Positions 6,424 through 11,217 of a stretch of DNA of 11,217 bases are shown here, piece by piece. The first letter of the stretch is position 1, and each line of letters opens with the position of its first letter. The stretch comes from Pseudomonadota bacterium (lineage in GTDB: Bacteria; Pseudomonadota; Gammaproteobacteria; Burkholderiales; Burkholderiaceae), in NCBI GenBank assembly GCA_023441105.1, contig JAEZQX010000187.1, forward strand, positions 1 through 11,217, given 5' to 3'. The position numbers and the translations under genes are program-made. Under the pieces are notes generated by a model, which saw only the letters and a list, made by a program, of their open reading frames with translations, was not told the DNA's origin and ran no database searches.

Positions 6424-7397
6424 TAGGTCGCGCTGCCCAGCGGCCTGGGCCTGCCCGGTGCGCCGAGCTCGCATTCCAGGCTGCGATCCCAATCGGCTGA
6501 CCGGGCGGCTGCCAGGTAGGTGGACTGCAGGAAGCTCAGCAGGGCGGCATCCGGATCGGCGGCCGTGCGGACCGCGTCATAGGGAAGAATCCATTCCGAC
6601 AGCTCAGTCGACCAGCTGGCTTCGGCCGGCTGGACGCTGGCCTGCCGGAAGCCCGCCGGCGTCGGATAGGCGTAGGAGTAGAAGGCGGCTGCCGGGTAGG
6701 ACTCGCTGCCCGGCCAGAAGCCGGCGCTGCTGACCTCGTGCGAATAGGCTTCCCGCGTGATCGTGTCGGGAAGGCCGGGGATGCCGCCCGGTTGCGGCGG
6801 GGCCTTGCGGCCGGAGAAGGGGGTGACGGCGAGGTCGAACCCGCCCCAGAAGAAATGGATCGGACTGACCTTGCCGAGGAACGACGTCCGGAACAGCTGG
6901 AACACACGGTCCGCCTGGCGCAACGCCCGCCAGAAGCGCTGCACGGCATCCCGGTCATAAGAGGCATGCACCTCGTCGTCGGTGAAGCGGATCGGCGCCG
7001 CCACTTCCGATGGCATGGTGTTGATCGCGACGGTGACGCCGGCCGCGCCGAGCTCCGCCATGAACTGTCGGTAGAACGCCGCCACCGACATCGGTGCGAG
7101 TTCGAAGCTGCGAACGGGCCCCTCGGAGGTCGAGATCAGCAGGCGGTGCTCGAGGAAGTCGAAATCGATCTGCAGCATCCCGCGCTCATAGTGGATCGGC
7201 GAGGTCCCGAGCCCGCGGGTATTGACGTAGAGCGGCACCTGCCAGCCATGGTTGAGCCACGGCGACAGCGCCAGCCGGACCTTGCCGGCGATCTGCGTCC
7301 ACAACTGCAGCGTGACGGCGGTGTCGCGCCAGTCCTCGTACCGGAGGACCGGCCATGGATTGGTGTCGTTAGCAGGCGTTGAATCGACGGTGACCAT
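6423..7397 (-). CDS. DUF5996 family protein of unknown function
   Basis: A 324-residue protein recognised by the conserved blocks of DUF5996. These are LQLWTQIAGKVRL near 30-42 followed by NHGWQVPLYVNTRGL near 49-63, SPIHFFWGGFDLAV at 178-191 followed by FSGRKAPP, and EAYSHEVSSAGFWPG at 216-230. It has no signal peptide or membrane segment and is probably cytosolic. No biochemical function is established. The ATG at 7397 is chosen because GGAG lies six bases upstream; a GTG at 7409 would add four residues but has no ribosome binding site. It is convergent with the glycosyltransferase operon and divergent from the GFA/TRAP operon, so it is probably transcribed alone. Confidence 0.85.
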   Translation of the reverse strand: MVTVDSTPANDTNPWPVLRYEDWRDTAVTLQLWTQIAGKVRLALSPWLNHGWQVPLYVNTRGLGTSPIHYERGMLQIDFDFLEHRLLISTSEGPVRSFELAPMSVAAFYRQFMAELGAAGVTVAINTMPSEVAAPIRFTDDEVHASYDRDAVQRFWRALRQADRVFQLFRTSFLGKVSPIHFFWGGFDLAVTPFSGRKAPPQPGGIPGLPDTITREAYSHEVSSAGFWPGSESYPAAAFYSYAYPTPAGFRQASVQPAEASWSTELSEWILPYDAVRTAADPDAALLSFLQSTYLAAARSADWDRSLECELGAPGRPRPLGSAT

Positions 7398-7552
7398 CTC
7401 CAGCTCCACGGGAAACAGGAGTCGATTATGCGTCAGGCGTCCGCCTCGGCTGCAGGCGCGCGGGATAGCTCGGCCGGCGGGAGGCTCGGCGAGGGACCAG
7501 CACGCGCCTGCGCCGGCGGCCTCGGCAAGCGCTTTTCCGGGGCTTCATCGTG

Positions 7553-7596
7553 TTCCGATATGAGAATACACGTAATAACTTTTCCGATAGAAGAAT
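7553..7596 (+). repeat. Two 15-bp direct repeats in the GFA/TRAP promoter region
   Basis: TTCCGATATGAGAAT (7553-7567) and TTCCGATAGAAGAAT (7582-7596) match at 13 of 15 positions, with starts 29 bases apart, near three helical turns. They lie in an AT-rich pocket between the divergent DUF5996 and GFA genes. The second copy covers the expected -35 position of the promoter at 7603-7611. This arrangement fits a pair of operator sites for an unidentified regulator. Confidence 0.5.
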
Positions 7597-7602
7597 TTCC
7601 TG

Positions 7603-7611
7603 TGCTACACT
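7603..7611 (+). promoter_or_regulatory. Extended -10 promoter of the GFA/TRAP operon
   Basis: TGCTACACT is an extended -10 element: TGn followed by TACACT, 4 of 6 matches to TATAAT. Transcription would start near 7618, about 33 bases before the ATG at 7651. The -35 position holds a poor match (TTCCGA) that is part of the second 15-bp repeat. An activator, or reliance on the extended -10, would explain the weak -35. Confidence 0.5.
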
Positions 7612-7650
7612 CGCCCGCGGTTCGAAGCCAACTTGCGGTGGGAGTGAGAC

Positions 7651-8067
7651 ATGAACCTGACAGGCCGGTGTTACTGTGGTGCGCTCCGTTACCGGGCCGA
7701 GGGTGAGCCGCTCTTCCGGCTGCAGTGCCATTGCCGGGAATGTCAGTACGTCTCCGGCGGCGGGCCCAACTTCGTCATGGGCATGCCCGCCGATGGTTTC
7801 GCCTATCTGCAGGGGTCCCCAAAGTCGTTCGAGCGGCCCGATCTGCCCGCGCCCGTCAGCAGGGAGTTCTGCGAGCACTGCGGCACCCATCTGCTGACGC
7901 GTTCGCCGCGGGTGCCGGGCGCGGTGCTGATCAAGGCCGGCACCCTGGACGAGCCGGCTTCGTTCGGCGGCGCAAGTCTCGCCATCTTCACCTGTGACAA
8001 GCAGCCCTTCCACCTGATTCCGGACGGGATCCCCGCGCACGAGCGCAGGCCCGTCTCGTACGACTGA
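7651..8067 (+). CDS. GFA / CENP-V family zinc-binding protein
   Basis: A 138-residue protein of the glutathione-dependent formaldehyde-activating enzyme (GFA) family. The zinc ligands are all present: C7-x-C9 (GRCYCGAL), C26-H-C28-x2-C31 (CHCRECQ) and C74-x2-C77 (CEHCGTHL). The original GFA was proposed to condense formaldehyde with glutathione, but most family members have no proven substrate. GGAG is six bases before the ATG. The stop is 13 bases from the TRAP small-subunit gene, so it probably shares its transcript. In this setting it may handle an aldehyde or thiol adduct produced during catabolism of the imported compound; that is inference. Confidence 0.88.
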   Translation: MNLTGRCYCGALRYRAEGEPLFRLQCHCRECQYVSGGGPNFVMGMPADGFAYLQGSPKSFERPDLPAPVSREFCEHCGTHLLTRSPRVPGAVLIKAGTLDEPASFGGASLAIFTCDKQPFHLIPDGIPAHERRPVSYD

Positions 8068-8080
8068 ATCGGGGATCGGG

Positions 8081-8680
8081 ATGATGAGGGCATTGCTTGC
8101 CGTCTCGAAAGTGGTCGACGAGGTCAGCGATCGGATCGGAATCGCGGTCAGCTGGGCCCTGCTGGTGGCGGTGGCGATCTGCACCGCCAACGCGCTTGCC
8201 CGCTACACGCTGCACGTCGGCTCCAACGCCTGGCTCGAGATCCAGTGGTACCTGTTCGCCGCGGTCTTCCTGCTGGCCGCCGCCCATACCCTGCGCCGCA
8301 ACGAACACGTCCGGATCGACATCCTTTCGTCGCGGCTGTCGCTGCGCACTCGGGCCTGGATCGACATCGCCGGCCTGCTGCTGTTCCTGCTGCCGATGTG
8401 CTACATCATCGTCGTCTTCTCGGTGCCCTATGTGCAGGCATCCTTCGCCGCCCGCGAGATGTCGGCCAACGCCGGCGGCCTGATCATCTGGCCGGTCAAG
8501 CTGCTGATTCCGGTCAGCTTCCTGCTCCTGGCCTGCCAGGGCGTCTCGGAGCTCATCAAGCGGATCGGCTTCCTGATGGGCCAGGTCGACGCTTCCGCTT
8601 TCGAGCGGCGGTCAGCCGTCGAGGCCGAGTCCGCGGTGTCGCCTCCCCTGCATGAGCAGCCGGCGGAGGTGCGCAAGTGA
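8081..8680 (+). CDS. TRAP transporter small permease subunit (DctQ family)
   Basis: A 199-residue inner-membrane protein with four predicted transmembrane helices (about 20-42, 52-70, 94-117 and 133-155). It carries the DctQ hallmarks NAWLEIQWYLFA at 49-60 and RRNEHVRIDI at 72-81. In TRAP systems this subunit pairs with the large M subunit and uses a sodium or proton gradient to import organic acids delivered by a periplasmic binding protein. An ATG at 8084 is an alternative start. The charged tail after residue 165 is variable. The final TGA overlaps the GTG of the large-subunit gene by four bases (GTGA), so the two are translationally coupled. Confidence 0.9.
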   Translation: MMRALLAVSKVVDEVSDRIGIAVSWALLVAVAICTANALARYTLHVGSNAWLEIQWYLFAAVFLLAAAHTLRRNEHVRIDILSSRLSLRTRAWIDIAGLLLFLLPMCYIIVVFSVPYVQASFAAREMSANAGGLIIWPVKLLIPVSFLLLACQGVSELIKRIGFLMGQVDASAFERRSAVEAESAVSPPLHEQPAEVRK

Positions 8681-10431
8681 CCGCCTTTCTCGTCGCGAAC
8701 CTCGCGCCGGTGATGTTCCTGGCGCTGGTCGTCTTCCTGCTGTCCGGCTTTCCGATCGCCTTCGCCCTGGCTGCCAACGGCTTGCTGTTCGCCTTCATCG
8801 GCTTCGAGCTGGGACTGCTCGAACCGTCGCTGCTGCAGGCACTGCCGAATCGGCTCTACGGGATCATGTCGAACGAGACCCTGCTCGCGGTCCCGTTCTT
8901 CACCTTCATGGGCCTGATCCTCGAGCGGTCGGGGATGGCCGAAGACCTGCTGGACACCATCGGCCAGTTGTTCGGCACGGTGCGCGGCGGCGTGGCCTAC
9001 GCGGTGATCTTCGTCGGGGCGTTGCTCGCCTCGACGACGGGCGTGGTTGCCGCCTCCGTCATCTCCATGGGCCTGATCTCGCTGCCGATCATGATGCGCT
9101 ATGGCTACGACCAGAAGGTGGCCACCGGCGTCATCGCCGCGTCGGGCACCCTGGCGCAGATCATCCCGCCCTCGCTGGTCCTCATCGTGATGGCCGACCA
9201 GCTGGGCCGCTCGGTCGGTGACATGTACAAGGCGGCGTTGCTGCCCGGCCTGTTGCTGCCGCTGATGTACGCCCTCTACGTCTTGCTGGTCTCGATCTTC
9301 AGGCCCCAGTACGTTCCCGCGCTGCCGGCGAGCGCACGCAAGCTGCGGGAGCCGGATGGCAGCGCCGGCGTCACCTCGCTGGTCGCGCTGCTGGCGATCG
9401 CGGCGGCGGCTTCCTACGTGTTCATCCGCTTCCGCTTTCCCGATCCCGCGGTCGCCAAGACCGATGAAGTCGTCATCTACGGCGGCCTGTTCGGTATCGG
9501 CTTTGCCTTCGTGGTCGCCTGCGTCAACCGCTACCTGAAGATCGGACTGCTGTCGGTGATGGCGGAGAAGGTGGTATTCGTCATGGTGCCGCCGCTGATG
9601 CTGATCTTCGCCGTGCTCGGCAGCATCTTCGTCGGCATCGCGACGCCGACCGAGGGCGGCGGCATGGGCGCTGCCGGCGCCATGGCCCTCGCCCTGGCGA
9701 ATCGTCGCCTCAGCTGGCTCTCGCTGAAGCAGGCGCTGCAGTCCACCACCCGCCTGACGTCGTTCGTGATCTTCATCCTCGTCGGCGCGAGCCTGTTTTC
9801 GCTGACCTTCCGGGCGGTGAACGGCGACCTGTGGGTGGAGCACCTGCTGACCTCGCTGCCGGGCGGCAACACCGGCTTCCTGATCGGCATCAACATCCTG
9901 TTCTTCGTCCTGGCGTTCTTTCTCGACTTCTTCGAGCTGGCCTTCATCCTGGTGCCCCTGATTGCACCGGTGGCGGAAAAGCTCGGCATCGACCTCGTCT
10001 GGCTCGGGGTGCTGCTCAGCATCAACATCCAGACCTCGTTCATGCATCCACCGTTCGGGTTTTCGCTCTTCTACCTGCGCTCGGTCGCGCCGCGCGAAGT
10101 GAAGACCTCGTCGATCTATCTCGGAGCGATTCCGTTCCTCGCCATCCAGGTCGCGCTGGTGGCGGCGGTCATCCTCTTCCCCGGCCTCATCCATACCGGC
10201 GCGGCGGTCGACATGAAGGAAAAGCTCGAGCTGCGCATCGATCGACCGGCGGATTCCTACTCGCCCGGCAGCGCGCCAGCCAACCCGTACGGGCCGGGCA
10301 GCGCCCCCGCGCCGGATGGCGCCCCGGCGAATCCCTACGGACCAGGCAGCGCGCCGGCCAATCCCTATGGTCCGGCGAACCAGGAAGACGCCAGCAACTC
10401 GCCGCCGGTGTTCAGCTTCTCCGGCAGCTGA
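8677..10431 (+). CDS. TRAP transporter large permease subunit (DctM family), extended C-terminus
   Basis: A 584-residue polytopic inner-membrane protein, the ion-coupled transport subunit. Features are FLLSGFPIAFALAANG near 20-35, NETLLAVPFFTFMG at 66-79, GVVAASVISMG at 122-132, SGTLAQIIPPS at 156-166 and the signature GIATPTEGGGMGAAGA at 320-335. The usual M subunit is about 430 residues. The extra length here comes from an insert near 210-300, as in the mannitol/chloroaromatic-type branch, and from a tail after about 512. The tail (529-567) is Pro/Gly/Tyr-rich with three APANPYGP copies. GGAGGT is six bases before the GTG start. The substrate is unknown; the downstream tautomerase and aldehyde dehydrogenase suggest an aromatic-derived or other organic acid. 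Confidence 0.92.
   Translation: MTAFLVANLAPVMFLALVVFLLSGFPIAFALAANGLLFAFIGFELGLLEPSLLQALPNRLYGIMSNETLLAVPFFTFMGLILERSGMAEDLLDTIGQLFGTVRGGVAYAVIFVGALLASTTGVVAASVISMGLISLPIMMRYGYDQKVATGVIAASGTLAQIIPPSLVLIVMADQLGRSVGDMYKAALLPGLLLPLMYALYVLLVSIFRPQYVPALPASARKLREPDGSAGVTSLVALLAIAAAASYVFIRFRFPDPAVAKTDEVVIYGGLFGIGFAFVVACVNRYLKIGLLSVMAEKVVFVMVPPLMLIFAVLGSIFVGIATPTEGGGMGAAGAMALALANRRLSWLSLKQALQSTTRLTSFVIFILVGASLFSLTFRAVNGDLWVEHLLTSLPGGNTGFLIGINILFFVLAFFLDFFELAFILVPLIAPVAEKLGIDLVWLGVLLSINIQTSFMHPPFGFSLFYLRSVAPREVKTSSIYLGAIPFLAIQVALVAAVILFPGLIHTGAAVDMKEKLELRIDRPADSYSPGSAPANPYGPGSAPAPDGAPANPYGPGSAPANPYGPANQEDASNSPPVFSFSGS
10273..10374 (+). repeat. Degenerate tandem repeat encoding APANPYGP motifs in the DctM tail
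   Basis: Three copies of the peptide APANPYGP lie at residues 533-540, 549-556 and 559-566 of the large permease subunit, separated by GSAPAPDG and GS. The copies use different synonymous codons, for example AAC/AAT/AAT for Asn, TAC/TAC/TAT for Tyr and GGG/GGA/GGT for Gly. They are therefore not a recent replication-slippage product; the peptide appears to be the conserved feature. Confidence 0.85.
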
Positions 10432-10465
10432 GCCCCGCCGTCCCCACCCCACCCGAGGAAATCCG

Positions 10466-10804
10466 ATGAACGTCATGCAGGTCAACTGGAACGACAAGCC
10501 CTGGAAGATGGTCCGCAAGGGCATCGAACGAAAGGCATTCGGCAGCGACAAGGTGACCCTGGCCTTGCATCGGCTGCATCCCGGACATGAGCTGCTGCCT
10601 CATTCCCATCCCAACGAGCAGGTGGTCTACATCCTCGAGGGATCGGTGGACTTCCACATCGGCGACGACACCTTGCGCATCGAGGCCGGCGGTCTCGCCG
10701 TCGTTCCGCCGGGTGTCACGCACTACGTGGAGGTGGTCGGCGACCAGCCGGCCATCAACCTCGATGTCTTCACGCCGGCACGTCCGGAATACCTCCAGGA
10801 CTGA
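10466..10804 (+). CDS. Small cupin-domain protein
   Basis: A 112-residue single-domain cupin. Motif 1 is G40-x5-H46-x-H48 followed by PNEQVVYILEG, where the usual metal-binding Glu position is Gln52 (Glu51 is adjacent). Motif 2 is G75-x5-P81-P-G83-x2-H86. Three His ligands (46, 48, 86) are therefore in place for a divalent metal. GAGGAA lies five bases before the ATG, and the gene starts 34 bases after the dctM-type gene. Small cupins of this kind act as dioxygenases, isomerases or decarboxylases, or have no known reaction. The position before a tautomerase and an aldehyde dehydrogenase suggests a catabolic step. Confidence 0.85.
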   Translation: MNVMQVNWNDKPWKMVRKGIERKAFGSDKVTLALHRLHPGHELLPHSHPNEQVVYILEGSVDFHIGDDTLRIEAGGLAVVPPGVTHYVEVVGDQPAINLDVFTPARPEYLQD

Positions 10805-10825
10805 TTGCGAGCCAAGGGAGCCCCC

Positions 10826-11017
10826 ATGCCAATCATCGAAGTGAATCTTTTCGAAGGTCGTACCGTCGAGCAGAAACGGCGGCTGATCGAGTCCATGACC
10901 CAGGCGGTGGTCGAGAGCCTGGAGGTTCCCGGCGACAACGTGCGGATCATTCTTCGCGAGCTGTCGAAGGACGACCTCGGCATCGGCGGGCGGACCGCTC
11001 GCGACCGCGGGCGCTGA
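10826..11017 (+). CDS. 4-oxalocrotonate tautomerase family enzyme
   Basis: A 63-residue protein whose start Met is followed by Pro, the catalytic N-terminal proline after Met removal. In mature numbering Pro1, Arg11 (in LFEGR) and Arg39 (in NVRIILRE) match the active site of canonical 4-oxalocrotonate tautomerase, and GIGG at 51-54 matches the C-terminal region. Position 50, Phe in the classical Pseudomonas enzyme, is Leu here. Family members isomerise 2-hydroxymuconate-type dienols in meta-cleavage of aromatics, or carry out related dehalogenase or hydratase reactions. GGGAG lies five bases before the ATG, which is 21 bases after the cupin stop. Confidence 0.9.
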   Translation: MPIIEVNLFEGRTVEQKRRLIESMTQAVVESLEVPGDNVRIILRELSKDDLGIGGRTARDRGR

Positions 11018-11040
11018 TCAGGCAAGGGCAGGGCAGGACG

Positions 11041-11217
11041 ATGGATTTCTTCCAGGACTATACGCAGACGATCGCCGGCCGGGCAGTGGACTCGGGTCGG
11101 TCCATCGACGTGATCAACCCGGCCAGCGAAGAGCGCCTCGCGCAGGTTCCGGACGCGACCGAAGCCCAGCTGGACGAGGCGGTCGCCTGTGCGCGGCGCG
11201 CCCAGCCGGGCTGGGCG
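11041..11217 (+). CDS. Aldehyde dehydrogenase, N-terminal fragment (runs off right edge)
   Basis: The first 59 residues of an NAD(P)-dependent aldehyde dehydrogenase. The pattern IAGRAVDSGRSIDVINPASEE, then Val-Pro-Asp-Ala and LDEAVACARRAQPGWA, is the usual N-terminal oligomerisation/Rossmann entry (INPA...G/EER...V...A...DVD.AV.AAR.A...W). The catalytic Cys and Glu lie beyond the window. The ATG at 11041 follows AGGGCAGG and is 23 bases after the tautomerase stop, so it belongs to the same operon. With a tautomerase it could be a semialdehyde dehydrogenase of an aromatic meta-cleavage route, but the fragment cannot settle the substrate. Confidence 0.88.
   Translation, partial: MDFFQDYTQTIAGRAVDSGRSIDVINPASEERLAQVPDATEAQLDEAVACARRAQPGWA

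Noticed and set aside
10252..10400. Possible CRISPR-like or minisatellite array at the end of the TRAP large-subunit gene.
   Set aside because: The units are in frame, of unequal spacing and vary at synonymous positions, so they are a coding peptide repeat, not an array of identical repeats and spacers.
8428..10551. Long minus-strand open frame of about 700 codons opposite the TRAP large-subunit gene.
   Set aside because: It is a run of Asp, Gln, Arg, His and Glu with no domain, typical of the antisense of a hydrophobic membrane-protein gene in GC-rich DNA. The plus strand holds a complete, motif-bearing DctM protein.

Overview
The window is GC-rich (roughly two thirds G+C) with the compact gene packing, GTG starts and strong Shine-Dalgarno sequences of a proteobacterium. 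A PrkA/YeaG kinase, a MipA/OmpV outer-membrane protein and a TRAP transporter together point to a Gram-negative beta- or gammaproteobacterium. I cannot name the genus. No tRNA, rRNA, CRISPR array, insertion sequence or phage gene was seen.

Layout. (1) 1-1046, minus: N-terminal half of the serine protein kinase gene prkA, running off the left edge. It has a strong ribosome binding site and, about 50 bases upstream of its start, a good sigma-54 type promoter (GG-N10-GC). (2) 1047-1524: a gene-free stretch of about 480 bases holding that promoter, short direct repeats and a triple GGTGAAT repeat at its right end. (3) 1525-2076, plus: a small flavodoxin-fold protein. (4) 2198-6388, plus: a tight four-gene operon behind a near-consensus TATAAT promoter. 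It encodes an FAD-dependent halogenase-like oxidoreductase, a MipA/OmpV outer-membrane protein, a PlsC-type acyltransferase and a family 2 glycosyltransferase. These enzyme types recur as tailoring genes in aryl-polyene/xanthomonadin/flexirubin pigment clusters, but no polyketide or fatty-acid machinery is present here. (5) 6423-7397, minus: a DUF5996 protein, convergent with the operon across a short inverted repeat.

(6) 7553-11217, plus: from an extended -10 promoter carrying two near-identical 15-bp direct repeats, a run of closely spaced genes encodes a GFA/CENP-V zinc protein, the TRAP small (DctQ) and large (DctM) permease subunits, a small cupin, a 4-oxalocrotonate tautomerase-type enzyme and the start of an aldehyde dehydrogenase. 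The last three read as a catabolic module, plausibly for an organic acid or aromatic-derived compound imported by the TRAP permease. No TRAP substrate-binding protein (DctP) is visible. The DctM protein ends in an unusual Pro/Gly/Tyr repeat tail.

The two most interesting regions are the orphan halogenase-MipA-acyltransferase-glycosyltransferase operon and the TRAP/catabolic operon with its repeat-bearing promoter and DctM tail.
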